Assembly: GCA_027314645.1 (NCBI GenBank)
Contig: DAHVAL010000018.1
Span: forward strand, 1 to 38,097
Length of the DNA: 38,097 nt
From: Nitrospirota bacterium
GTDB taxonomy: Bacteria > Nitrospirota > Leptospirillia > Leptospirillales > Leptospirillaceae
Reading direction: 5' to 3'
Part shown: positions 25,154-32,718 of the stretch, piece after piece
Layout: the number at the start of each line of letters is the position of its first letter
Position numbering within the stretch: position 1 is the first letter of the stretch
The notes under the pieces: generated by a model
What the model was told of the DNA's origin: nothing
The model's database searches: none
Seen by the model: the letters and a program-made list of their open reading frames with translations, nothing else
Made by a program: the position numbers and the translations under genes

Positions 25154-25507
25154 ATGAAGACGCTTCGAATCCATCCAGGAAAAGTTGCGGGAGTGACCCT
25201 TTTGTGGATCGCCCTTGTCCTCTCCGTGTCAGCCTGTTCCCGTCATGAGGGACGTCCCATCCCCCAGTTCGACGTCAAGACGTTCACGGAAGGAAAAACC
25301 ACGGAACGCGATGTTCTCCAAAAACTTGGACCTCCTGAAAAAAAGGAGAAATTGCTGGGGGAAGAGGTCTGGATCTACCGCCATATCGTCCACACCGGTT
25401 TCGGCAAAAGGACCACGCAGATACGTGTCGTGAAGCTCAGGTTTGACGATAAGGGAGTTTTGCAGCATATCGAGGAAACAAATCGAAAATATGAGTCCCT
25501 CTTCTAG
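25154..25507 (+). CDS. BamE/SmpA-OmlA-like outer membrane lipoprotein
   Basis: A 117-residue lipoprotein. ATG at 25154 follows GGGAGG. Lipobox VSAC (Cys28) leads into a SmpA/OmlA-type domain: FTEGKTTERDVLQKLGPPEKK, then EEVWIYR, then VVKLRFDDKGVLQHIE, the alternating pattern of the family. BamE homologues assist outer-membrane protein insertion, but small paralogues with other roles are common, so the exact function is open. Divergent from the PBP1b-like gene with a 50-bp gap. Its stop overlaps the stop of the convergent exported-protein gene by three bases (CTAG at 25504-25507). Confidence 0.85.
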   Translation: MKTLRIHPGKVAGVTLLWIALVLSVSACSRHEGRPIPQFDVKTFTEGKTTERDVLQKLGPPEKKEKLLGEEVWIYRHIVHTGFGKRTTQIRVVKLRFDDKGVLQHIEETNRKYESLF

Positions 25508-26076
25508 CGGGTGCCGCCTCCATTTTTTGAAAGGTCTGAGATGAAGGGATGCGAATGGGGGATCGGCCCTTGCCATTCGACCCGGACATGGGCTCCGGTC
25601 CCGCAAAGCACCACGGGGTATTTTCGGACCGGCGGCCCGTATCCGTTCAGATGAACCCGGACAAACTCCCCTTGCGGGGTTCCCCGGGCGCGCAGAGTGA
25701 AGCACCCTGTACTGGTCTGGAAAGAAAATCCGGCCGTATGATGCGTCCCCGACGGGGCAATCAGAAACCGGATCGTATCCTTGGTCAGCTGCTCCAGAAC
25801 CATCTCGCGGTCCGGATCATGGTGCCGGGTGATGTGGACCCATCCACCCGGGTCCCGGACCGTTCCCGAGTAGGCGATCCCCGGTCGGACACGGACGGCG
25901 TGAATGGAAAAGATTCCAGGAATATGGGTCAAGTAGAGCCCTTCCTCGTCCTCCTGCAATATTTTCCAAAGGGAGGAGTCGCTCCCATGGGCGCAAAGGG
26001 GCGCGACCCCCATGAGAAGGGCCAGAGAAATCGTAAGGATCAGGGATCTGACCTTGAAATCAACGAACGACGGCAT
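25504..26076 (-). CDS. exported protein of unknown function, last gene of the PspA operon
   Basis: A 190-residue protein with an N-terminal signal sequence (RSLILTISLALLMGVAPLCAHG, cleavage near 31) and a mature beta-rich domain of about 160 residues with two Cys (TSTGCFTL and VVLCGTGAH) that could form a disulphide. The ATG at 26076 follows AGAGGCGGG and overlaps the end of the glycosyltransferase gene by 17 bases, so it is part of the same operon. The frame is open from 26169, but that extension lies wholly within the glycosyltransferase gene. No family recognised; the periplasmic location fits an envelope role. Confidence 0.75.
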   Translation of the reverse strand: MPSFVDFKVRSLILTISLALLMGVAPLCAHGSDSSLWKILQEDEEGLYLTHIPGIFSIHAVRVRPGIAYSGTVRDPGGWVHITRHHDPDREMVLEQLTKDTIRFLIAPSGTHHTAGFSFQTSTGCFTLRARGTPQGEFVRVHLNGYGPPVRKYPVVLCGTGAHVRVEWQGPIPHSHPFISDLSKNGGGTR

Positions 26077-27193
26077 GGCCCGCCTCTTTGGAAGGGAAAC
26101 TTTCGGGGTTTTCCTGGGAACGGCTCCCTCCGAGCATCGAGAGAAGTAGATTCGCCGCCACCCGGGCACCGGAGTGCCCGGTGGCGCCTTTGGCCCGTTT
26201 CATCTTTGGCTGGGGCGGGGATTCCAGCAAACGGTCGATCCCGTTTTCGAGCGATGCCCGTTCCCGATTTTTGGCATCCACCGCCCATCCGGCTTTTTCC
26301 GCGTCCCGGGTCCGCTTTGCCTGGTCGTCGAGATCCCGATCGAAGGGAATCAAAAGCGCCGGGATGCCCGAACGCTCCAATTCATTGACGGTATTGTATC
26401 CTCCGCTCCCGACCGCAAGGTCGAATGCCCCGAGCCATGGGGCCACGGGCCATGCGGGAAACCACTCCCTGGCGGTGATGCCGTCCGGAAGACCGGGGGA
26501 GAGGGGACCCGTGGCCACATAGACCTCGATTCCCCGTTCCCTCAACCGTCGGACAATGACGGGAAGGACGGTCCGGATTTCCGGATCTCCCCCACCGCCC
26601 AAGGTGACGAGAGCGGTTCGCGTGTCGGAAAACCCCAGCCGTCTTCTCAACTCTTCCCGCGATTGGGACCCCGATTCATCGATGATGGGACCGGTAAAGT
26701 GGACCCGGGGATCCCGTTTCAGGTACTCCGGAAGGGGGACCGCTCCTTGTTCATGGGCGATCAGGATCATCTGGTAGGGGGAGAGTTTTCGCCGCGTGTC
26801 CTCCCCGTCGAACCCGCCCGTTTTGGACTCCCGGTAGACAAAGGCCTTTCGGATCGGCCATCGCATGACCGGAGCCAGCTCTCCCTCCGGCCCTTCGGGA
26901 AAGGTATCGGCCACGAGGAGGTGGGGATCGAAAGAGGAGACGGTTTGCCAAAGAAGCGGATGGGTCACCTGGTAGTAGGACTTGGGGGAAAGGCCTGAGG
27001 ATTTGGCCCTTGATGTCGTGGGAATCCGCAGGGTGAAGGGGGCTTCCAAATCCGGAAAGGGACCCGCCTCGCATCGGCTAAGAAAGAGCCGTTCATGGGA
27101 CGGATCCAGGGCACGAACAGCGCAGCTGATCGAAAGAAGCCGCGTGACATGCCCAAGTCCCAGGCCGTTGGTGGCGTAAAAAAGAATCCGCAT
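26060..27193 (-). CDS. MurG-like GT-B glycosyltransferase
   Basis: A 377-residue cytoplasmic glycosyltransferase. The N-terminal motif MRILFYATNGLGLGHVTRLL is the nucleotide-sugar/acceptor Gly loop of the MurG/GT28-like group. The C-terminal donor-binding half has LVTLGGGGDPEI, then LAVGSGGYNTVNELERSGIPALLIPF, the signature ending in a conserved Asn-Glu pair, then DLDDQAKRTRDAEKAGWAV. Acceptor and sugar are unknown. It is too diverged to call MurG itself. The ATG shares one base with the TGA of the preceding TPR gene (TGATG), so the two are coupled. Fourth gene of the DUF4912-PspA operon. Confidence 0.88.
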   Translation of the reverse strand: MRILFYATNGLGLGHVTRLLSISCAVRALDPSHERLFLSRCEAGPFPDLEAPFTLRIPTTSRAKSSGLSPKSYYQVTHPLLWQTVSSFDPHLLVADTFPEGPEGELAPVMRWPIRKAFVYRESKTGGFDGEDTRRKLSPYQMILIAHEQGAVPLPEYLKRDPRVHFTGPIIDESGSQSREELRRRLGFSDTRTALVTLGGGGDPEIRTVLPVIVRRLRERGIEVYVATGPLSPGLPDGITAREWFPAWPVAPWLGAFDLAVGSGGYNTVNELERSGIPALLIPFDRDLDDQAKRTRDAEKAGWAVDAKNRERASLENGIDRLLESPPQPKMKRAKGATGHSGARVAANLLLSMLGGSRSQENPESFPSKEAGHAVVR

Positions 27194-28434
27194 CAGGATC
27201 GGTCTCCTTGACCATAGGCTCCGGATTCCCGGTCTTCCCTGTCCGCCATCCCTCCTCCGCCCCAGTCTCCCTGCGGGTGAGCATCGGGCATCTGGACCGG
27301 GGGCGCGTCGTGCCCCCCCTCGTGGGACATCCAGTCGAGCAGCATGAGATCTCCAAAGGAAAGGCCTCCCCCCATATAGGGGAGCCCTCCCGTATAGAAG
27401 GCCGAAGGGGGCTGGTAGGTTCCGGTCCTCTGGTAATTCTGCTCCATTTCGGCAAGACAGGTCGGACAAGCCCGCGCATAGGCGACTTTTCCATGGCGTT
27501 CGAGGGGGACCGTCCGGCCGTCCTTAGCATCCCTGCCGCAAAAGACGCAACGGTCCCCCCCAATGGGAGGGGAGGAGGTTCCGGGGGGGGGCATCTCTTC
27601 TGAGGAAGGCCCCTGTCCGGGCAAAGGAGGATTGTTCGTGACTCCGGGGGCTTCTCCCATGATTCCCCGGATATTGAGGATGGCGGAATCGATGGGAGCG
27701 AGGGCCGCTTCAAAGCGGGTGCGGCGCTCGCTCCAGTCGGTCTGCGGGGTTTCAGGCTCACGAAGGATGTTCAGGACGTTCCGGTAGGCGGGATCCAAGG
27801 CCCGAAATGCGGCTTCCAAAGCCTCTTTTTTGTCGGGGTGGTCAAGGAGATAGTAGTTCTTGTCATCGGAGACCTTGTCAACCGCTTTCATGAGACGTGC
27901 GGCCGTTCCTTCCAGCTCCTCCTTGTCATTGATTCCCGATTGAATCCGGGACTGGGTCCTCTTTCGGAGCGCGAGAAAGATCAGGAACGCTCCGACTCCC
28001 AAAAAGGCTAGAAACCATCCGGTGTGGGAAGGGGCTTTTTCGGGGTTTCCGGAAAAGGTGACCTGATGGGGTGGGGGGAGGGGGCTTTGGCCTTCGATGA
28101 CCTGATGCATGAGGCGCTTGTGCATGGACCGCACATGGCCCGGATTATTCGTGAAGGTGAGAGACGGGTTCGTATGGATCGCTCCTTCGAGATCCATGAA
28201 GGCCTGATGCTCCAACCCCAGGCGATCCTCGGAAAGGGCCATGAAGTATTGAAATTTCCCTGTTCCTGAGGGTTGGTGCTCATGGAGGGACTTGAATTCC
28301 TTGAGCGCATCTCCATATCGTCCGGTGTGATAAAGATGCAGTCCTTCCTTGAAGGAGGTTCCCGGCTCACCGAAGGTCGGGAAGGGACACGCAAGAAGGG
28401 AGAGGAAAAAAACGAACAGGAAAAATCGTCGCAT
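27193..28434 (-). CDS. TPR / zinc-ribbon membrane protein of unknown function
   Basis: A 413-residue protein. The N-terminus is a signal or lipoprotein signal (LLAC at 13-16 fits a lipobox). Residues 25-95 form one or two TPR-like helical hairpins (EGLHLYHTGRYGDALKEF). A membrane helix spans about 139-156 (WFLAFLGVGAFLIFLAL), a helical region runs to about 260, and a four-Cys zinc ribbon is Cys296/Cys299 and Cys323/Cys326 (CVFCGRD ... CPTCLAE). The tail is Gly/Asp/Met-rich and disordered. The likely topology is periplasmic TPR, cytoplasmic helices and zinc ribbon. ATG at 28434 follows AAGGGG, ten bases after the PspA stop. The architecture is not one I can name. Confidence 0.85.
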   Translation of the reverse strand: MRRFFLFVFFLSLLACPFPTFGEPGTSFKEGLHLYHTGRYGDALKEFKSLHEHQPSGTGKFQYFMALSEDRLGLEHQAFMDLEGAIHTNPSLTFTNNPGHVRSMHKRLMHQVIEGQSPLPPPHQVTFSGNPEKAPSHTGWFLAFLGVGAFLIFLALRKRTQSRIQSGINDKEELEGTAARLMKAVDKVSDDKNYYLLDHPDKKEALEAAFRALDPAYRNVLNILREPETPQTDWSERRTRFEAALAPIDSAILNIRGIMGEAPGVTNNPPLPGQGPSSEEMPPPGTSSPPIGGDRCVFCGRDAKDGRTVPLERHGKVAYARACPTCLAEMEQNYQRTGTYQPPSAFYTGGLPYMGGGLSFGDLMLLDWMSHEGGHDAPPVQMPDAHPQGDWGGGGMADREDRESGAYGQGDRS

Positions 28435-28444
28435 AAATCCCCTT

Positions 28445-29116
28445 TCAGGATTTTTTCTGTTTCAAGGCGGCAAGCTCCGCCTCGATATCGGGCTTCTTGC
28501 GGTCGAGGTCGGCAAAGGCGGTGTCGAGATTCGCCCCCGTTCTTTTGTCCGCATACTCCTTGGAAGCATCGGCCTGGGCTTCCATTCTGGAGATCTTTTC
28601 GGCCATTCTCCCCATTTCCTGGCCGATATGCTGGGGGTCGATTTCCGCCCGGACGGCATTGATCTCTTCCTTTGCCTTGGCCCGCTCTTCTCTTAAAGAG
28701 AGTGTGTTCTGCTGGCGGGCGAAGTCGTCGCGCATGGCCCCGAGCTTGTCGAGATCCGCCGACAATTCGTCCACGACGGTTTTCTGGTCGTCGCGCTGTT
28801 TCGTGAGGTCGCCGAGCTCCGACGAAAGGCGGCTTTTCTCGAGAAGGGCCTTTCGGGCCAAATCGTCATTGCCCGCCGTCACGGCTTTTTCTGCGCGCTC
28901 TGCATAAAGATCGATCTGGTTCTGGGTCTCCTGAACCTTTTGGTCGATCAGTTTGACCTCCGCCATCGCCTTCACCAGCTCCCCTCTCGCCTTTTGAAGT
29001 TTGTCGTCCAGATTCCTGAGCTGCTGGGCGATCATGACTTTGGGGTCTTCCATTGAGTCGAGGGCGCTATTGGCATTGGCCTGAAAAATTGTTTTCATTC
29101 GATCGAGCAATCCCAT
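28445..29116 (-). CDS. pspA: PspA/IM30 family phage-shock protein
   Basis: A 223-residue, almost entirely alpha-helical coiled-coil protein of the PspA/Vipp1 (ESCRT-III-like) family, which oligomerises on stressed membranes. The N-terminal amphipathic helix MGLLDRMKTIFQANANSALD and the following EDPKVMIAQQLRNLDDKL are diagnostic. A long charged coiled coil extends to about 160, and the C-terminus is short with no Vipp1 extension. ATG at 29116 after AAGGAG. It is the second gene of a five-gene operon. No pspF, pspB or pspC is present here, so regulation probably differs from the E. coli phage-shock system. Confidence 0.95.
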   Translation of the reverse strand: MGLLDRMKTIFQANANSALDSMEDPKVMIAQQLRNLDDKLQKARGELVKAMAEVKLIDQKVQETQNQIDLYAERAEKAVTAGNDDLARKALLEKSRLSSELGDLTKQRDDQKTVVDELSADLDKLGAMRDDFARQQNTLSLREERAKAKEEINAVRAEIDPQHIGQEMGRMAEKISRMEAQADASKEYADKRTGANLDTAFADLDRKKPDIEAELAALKQKKS

Positions 29117-29163
29117 GGGTTCTCCTTGATATCGGCGAAGCGGGCAACAGGCCCGGCCGCCTT

Positions 29164-30102
29164 TTATGGTTTGTAATGGCTGGAAGGGATCTCGTGCGAG
29201 GTTGGAAGTTTAATGCGCGAACGAGACAGCATATTTCTCCAGTGCTCTTCCATCGGGAAGTAGCCGGGAAGGAGAGATTCCTTGAGATGAAACAGCGATC
29301 CTGTGCGGGGGGACGGTCCTCCCAGGGGGGTCCTGATCCGTTTTGAGCGCGCCAGAACATTGAACGTGCCGTTGTCGTAATAGCCGAGCCAGGCCTCGAT
29401 CCACCGGTTCGAGGACCAGAGGGGGATGTACCAGCGCTCGGCCATTCCCGTCATGATGTCAAACACATGGTCCGTTTCAACCGTACCCCGGGTATCCCCT
29501 CGGAAAACGGCGCCGGTGATGTCCCGGATTTTCAGAACGAGACCTGAAGTATCGATCCGATGGGTCAAGGCGCGGTCAAGATTCCGGTCCACAGCGAAAA
29601 AGGCGATGATCCGGGTGGGTGCGATCGAGAGGATTGTCACGTGATGGCCTTTTTCCCGGTGGACAGGTTCGTAGGGAATATCCAGAAAGTCCTTCCACCC
29701 TGCAGCGGTGCGTGCTTGAGAGGCCGGCAGGGGGGGAGGGGGGGAGGGAAGGATCTCCGGGCGGGGCACGGGGTGAGAGACGGCTTCGGCGAGCGGAGGG
29801 GAGGGGGCAATGGGAGATTGCGTGTCACGCTTTCCGGGGATCGCGGTGCCCGAGGCGGACCGGATTTTTTCGATCAGATCGATGCGTCGGTCCTTGGGGC
29901 CGACCGGAAGCCGCATCGATTCGGCGAGGGCGATCAGTTCCGGACGGGTCTTTCTCGTGAGACCGGGAATGGATGAAGCGGGTTGGGCGGCGGAGGTCCT
30001 GACCCTTGCCTGCCTTTCACGCGGTGGACTGCTGGAGGCGTTCTTTTTTTTGGGAGTGGGGGCGCTGGTCTTTCCGGGCTTTTCTGTGGATTTCTTTTTC
30101 AA
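29164..30102 (-). CDS. DUF4912-domain protein with Rho_N/SAP-like helix
   Basis: A 312-residue protein with a TTG start preceded by GGGAGGG. A Lys/Ser/Pro-rich disordered N-terminus (1-45) is followed by a small SAP/Rho_N-like helical motif (about 48-82, LTRKTRPELIALAESMRLP). A Pro-rich linker leads to a C-terminal DUF4912 domain (about 137-265) with IPYEPVHREKGHHVTILSIAP, LVLKIRDITG and SSNRWIEAWLGYYDNGTFNVLARS. DUF4912 is uncharacterised. The Rho_N-like motif suggests nucleic-acid contact, but the basic tail may simply be disordered. First gene of the operon with pspA, 47 bases upstream of it and divergent from lipA. Confidence 0.85.
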   Translation of the reverse strand: MKKKSTEKPGKTSAPTPKKKNASSSPPRERQARVRTSAAQPASSIPGLTRKTRPELIALAESMRLPVGPKDRRIDLIEKIRSASGTAIPGKRDTQSPIAPSPPLAEAVSHPVPRPEILPSPPPPLPASQARTAAGWKDFLDIPYEPVHREKGHHVTILSIAPTRIIAFFAVDRNLDRALTHRIDTSGLVLKIRDITGAVFRGDTRGTVETDHVFDIMTGMAERWYIPLWSSNRWIEAWLGYYDNGTFNVLARSKRIRTPLGGPSPRTGSLFHLKESLLPGYFPMEEHWRNMLSRSRIKLPTSHEIPSSHYKP

Positions 30103-30193
30103 GGGACCCTCCCGATGCGATCGTCCTACCTTCGTCCAGTCCTATGGTATCATGGTCGAACAACCGGATTAATCTTGAGTCTAGGATAGCATA

Positions 30194-31105
30194 TTGGCGA
30201 TAAACTTTCCCCTCTCTCCCAAGCCGGACTGGCTTCGGGTTCCGGCTCCCTGGGGGCCGGAGGTCGCTAGGATGAAGGAGCGTCTGCGCTCGCACGGCCT
30301 CAAGACCGTGTGTGAGGAAGCGACGTGCCCGAATCTTGGGTCCTGCTTTCGGGAGGGGGTGGCGACGGTGATGGTCTTGGGCAGGATCTGCACCCGGGCC
30401 TGTCCGTTTTGTGATGTCGATCACGGCAAGCCCTCCCCCCCGGACCTGGACGAGCCGGCGCGTCTGGCGGCGCTGGTGAAGGAAACCGGGGTGCGATTCC
30501 TTGTCGTGACGTCGGTGGACCGGGACGATCTTCCCGATGGAGGGGCGGGCCATTTTAGAGACATCGTGAAGACCTTGAGACGCGAGATTCCGGGCCTGGG
30601 GATCGAAATCCTCGTCCCCGACTTCAGGCGCTCCCTCGACCTTTCCCTCTCTCTTTTGAGAAACATCGAGATCGACGTGTTCAACCATAACCTTGAGACG
30701 GTTCCCAGCCTCTATTCCATTGTCCGGCCGGGGGCGGACTACCGTCATTCTTTGCGGCTTTTGTCCCGATTCTCCAGCGAAAATCCCGGGATCCCCGTTA
30801 AATCGGGAATCATGGTCGGCCTTGGAGAGGCGGCCCCCGATGTCCGGGAGGTTCTCTCCGACCTCAGAGATTCCGGCGTGACGATCGTGACCATCGGCCA
30901 ATATCTTCCCCCTTCCCTTTCCCACCTTCCGGTTTCCAGGTACGTGCATCCCGATGAATTCCTGGCGATGGGCGAGGAGGCGCGCCAGATGGGTTTTTCG
31001 GTGGTCGAATCCGGCCCTCTGGTCCGCTCATCCTATCATGCGGAAAAACTCCTGAAGGCCCAGGAGGACACTTTCTTATTGACATATCGCGAAAGATCGA
31101 TATAA
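30194..31105 (+). CDS. lipA: lipoyl synthase (radical SAM)
   Basis: A 303-residue lipoyl synthase that inserts two sulfurs into protein-bound octanoyl groups of 2-oxoacid dehydrogenases or the glycine cleavage H protein. The auxiliary [4Fe-4S] ligands are Cys40, Cys45, Cys51 (VCEEATCPNLGSC). The radical SAM cluster is CTRACPFC (Cys66, Cys70, Cys73). The family Ser that ligates the auxiliary cluster lies in GPLVRSSYHAEK near the C-terminus. The start is a TTG after AGGAT. No lipB or lplA is next to it. Its stop shares a base with an ATG at 31105 (TAATG), and the promoter of the next gene lies in its last 30 bases. Confidence 0.96.
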   Translation: MAINFPLSPKPDWLRVPAPWGPEVARMKERLRSHGLKTVCEEATCPNLGSCFREGVATVMVLGRICTRACPFCDVDHGKPSPPDLDEPARLAALVKETGVRFLVVTSVDRDDLPDGGAGHFRDIVKTLRREIPGLGIEILVPDFRRSLDLSLSLLRNIEIDVFNHNLETVPSLYSIVRPGADYRHSLRLLSRFSSENPGIPVKSGIMVGLGEAAPDVREVLSDLRDSGVTIVTIGQYLPPSLSHLPVSRYVHPDEFLAMGEEARQMGFSVVESGPLVRSSYHAEKLLKAQEDTFLLTYRERSI

Positions 31106-31106
31106 T
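31079..31106 (+). promoter_or_regulatory. full-consensus sigma-70 promoter of the arsR-type gene, inside the end of lipA
   Basis: -35 TTGACA (31079-31084), a 16-base spacer and -10 TATAAT (31101-31106), both perfect. The predicted start falls at 31113-31114, exactly on the ATG of the ArsR-type gene, giving a leaderless mRNA. An inverted repeat fills the spacer. Confidence 0.75.
31084..31103. promoter_or_regulatory. operator-like inverted repeat within the promoter
   Basis: ATATCG (31084-31089) and CGATAT (31098-31103) are perfect reverse complements separated by eight bases, spanning from the last base of the -35 into the -10. A dimeric ArsR repressor bound here would block RNA polymerase, so autoregulation is likely. 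Confidence 0.5.
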
Positions 31107-31113
31107 GGACTTC

Positions 31114-31425
31114 ATGGAACCGGTCAATGTCTTCAAAGCCCTGGCCAACGCGTCCCGCATCCGGATGCTCAAGTGGCTCGGGGATCCGGACCGCTATTTC
31201 CCTTTCGACCCCGTGTCCCCGGAGGCGCTCTCAAGAAAACATGGGGTCTGTGTGGGGTTGTTGCAAAAAAAATCAGGCCTCTCTCAATCCACCGTCTCCC
31301 ACTATCTCGCCATCCTCCAGAAGGCTGGACTCGTCACGGCCAGTCGACAGGGGCAATGGACGTACTACAAGAGGAATGAAAAGGCCTTGAAGTCGGTGTC
31401 CCGGTTTCTGAAAGAAGAAATCTGA
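31114..31425 (+). CDS. ArsR-family winged-helix repressor
   Basis: A 103-residue repressor with a winged helix: N-terminal VFKALANASRIRMLKWLGDP, recognition helix SGLSQSTVSHYLAIL, and wing GLVTASRQGQWTYYKRN. It lacks the ELCVCDL metal-binding box of ArsR/SmtB and has HGVCVGLLQ, with a single Cys at that place. This pattern is common in ArsR relatives beside Old Yellow Enzymes and transporters, so a thiol or quinone-type redox signal is more likely than a metal. An ATG at 31105 is in frame, but it overlaps the -10 element and could be used only on lipA read-through mRNA. ATG 31114 coincides with the predicted transcript start. The probable target is the Old Yellow Enzyme 62 bases downstream. 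Confidence 0.88.
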   Translation: MEPVNVFKALANASRIRMLKWLGDPDRYFPFDPVSPEALSRKHGVCVGLLQKKSGLSQSTVSHYLAILQKAGLVTASRQGQWTYYKRNEKALKSVSRFLKEEI

Positions 31426-31487
31426 CGGTTCAGTTCCATGGACCAACCTCCCATATCTTCACATCCATCACACTCAAAGGAGTCGCA

Positions 31488-32582
31488 ATGGCAGACAATG
31501 ATCCACAGCCGCTCTTGACGCCCCTCGCCCTGGGGCCCGTGACGCTTAAAAACCGCATCGTCATGGCACCGATGACCCGAAGCAGGGCTGAAAACGAGGG
31601 CCGCGTCCCTGTTGAAATCATGGCGACGTATTATGCGCAAAGGGCCTCGGCCGGAGTGATCATCACCGAAGCGACCCAGGTCAGCCCCCAGGGGGTTGGA
31701 TACATGCACACCCCGGGCATCCATTCGAAGGAACAGGTGGAAGGATGGAAAAAGGTGACCGATGCCGTGCACCAACGCAAAGGGGTGATCTTCCTTCAAC
31801 TGTGGCATGTGGGGCGGATATCCCACCCCGACTTTCACGGGGGGCAGCTTCCGGTGGCTCCCTCGCCCATCGATCCCCAGATCGATGTCTATACCCATGG
31901 CGGTCTTAAGAAATCTGTGACTCCACGGGAACTCGCGACAAAAGAGGTGAAGGACATCGTTTTGGATTTTATCCGGGGAGCGAAAAATGCCCGGGAGGCC
32001 GGCTTCGATGGTGTCGAAATCCATGGGGCCAATGGATATCTGATCGAGCAGTTTCTCCGGGATTCGACCAATCACCGCCTGGATGAATACGGGGGATCGA
32101 TCGAAAATCGCTCCCGGCTCCTGATGGAAATCGTGGACGGAATCGGCAAGGAGATCGGACGGGAGAGGGTCGGGGTGCGTCTTTCCCCTGCCAATGTGTG
32201 GAATATTCCGGCGGATTCGGATACAAAGAAACTTTATGAGTCGGTGATCGGCCGTTTGTCGGGAACCGGGCTCGCCTACCTCCATCTTCGCGAGAAGGCG
32301 GCCGATGTATCGAACATTTCGAATATGGTGGCCAATGTGAGCGAATACTTCCGGCCCCGTTACAAGGGTGTCCTCATAACCAATACCGGATTCAACCGGG
32401 AAACCGGGAACAGAACGATCGCTTCCGGGTTGGCCGACCTTGTCGCCTTCGGTGCACCGTTCATCGCCAATCCGGATCTGGTGGAACGGTTTGCCAAGAA
32501 CATTCCCCTCGCGTCCCCGGATGCATCGACGTTTTATGCCGGAGGCCCGAAAGGATACATCGATTATCCCCCCCATCGGTAG
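31488..32582 (+). CDS. Old Yellow Enzyme family alkene reductase (NemA-like)
   Basis: A 364-residue FMN-dependent ene-reductase of the OYE/NemA type, which uses NAD(P)H to reduce activated alkenes, quinones or nitro compounds. The N-terminal strand LKNRIVMAPMTRSRA positions FMN. The ligand-binding His/Asn pair is in EIHGANGYLIEQFL, followed by the hallmark STNHRLDEYGGSIENRSR. FMN phosphate contacts are in ITNTGFNRETGNRTI and AFGAPFIANPDL. ATG follows AAAGGAG. Downstream of an ArsR-type repressor on the same strand, it probably shares its promoter and is induced by reactive electrophiles. Natural substrate unknown. Confidence 0.95.
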   Translation: MADNDPQPLLTPLALGPVTLKNRIVMAPMTRSRAENEGRVPVEIMATYYAQRASAGVIITEATQVSPQGVGYMHTPGIHSKEQVEGWKKVTDAVHQRKGVIFLQLWHVGRISHPDFHGGQLPVAPSPIDPQIDVYTHGGLKKSVTPRELATKEVKDIVLDFIRGAKNAREAGFDGVEIHGANGYLIEQFLRDSTNHRLDEYGGSIENRSRLLMEIVDGIGKEIGRERVGVRLSPANVWNIPADSDTKKLYESVIGRLSGTGLAYLHLREKAADVSNISNMVANVSEYFRPRYKGVLITNTGFNRETGNRTIASGLADLVAFGAPFIANPDLVERFAKNIPLASPDASTFYAGGPKGYIDYPPHR

Positions 32583-32595
32583 CGGTCAGGAGATC

Positions 32596-32617
32596 GGGGT
32601 GGAGGCCCCTCCACCCC
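32596..32617. terminator. hairpin between Old Yellow Enzyme and MFS genes
   Basis: GGGGTGGAGG (32596-32605) and CCTCCACCCC (32608-32617) are perfect 10-bp arms. A second perfect 14-bp palindrome, GAATCGATCGATTC (32626-32639), follows nine bases later. They lie 13 bases after the Old Yellow Enzyme stop and between convergent genes. No T-tract, but strong enough to stop or protect transcripts. Confidence 0.5.
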
Positions 32618-32718
32618 ACCGGATCGAATCGATCGATTCCAGGCCCTCCGCCTCTCATCCACAACCGGCCGGTTGGCGGCTCTCCTGAATCCCTTTACGC
32701 CCCTTTCCTGAACTCCCT

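Noticed and set aside
31426-31487. CCATGG-centred near-palindrome between the ArsR-type gene and the Old Yellow Enzyme as a second operator
   Set aside because: The arms match over only four end bases and the centre; the promoter-embedded repeat at 31084-31103 is far better.
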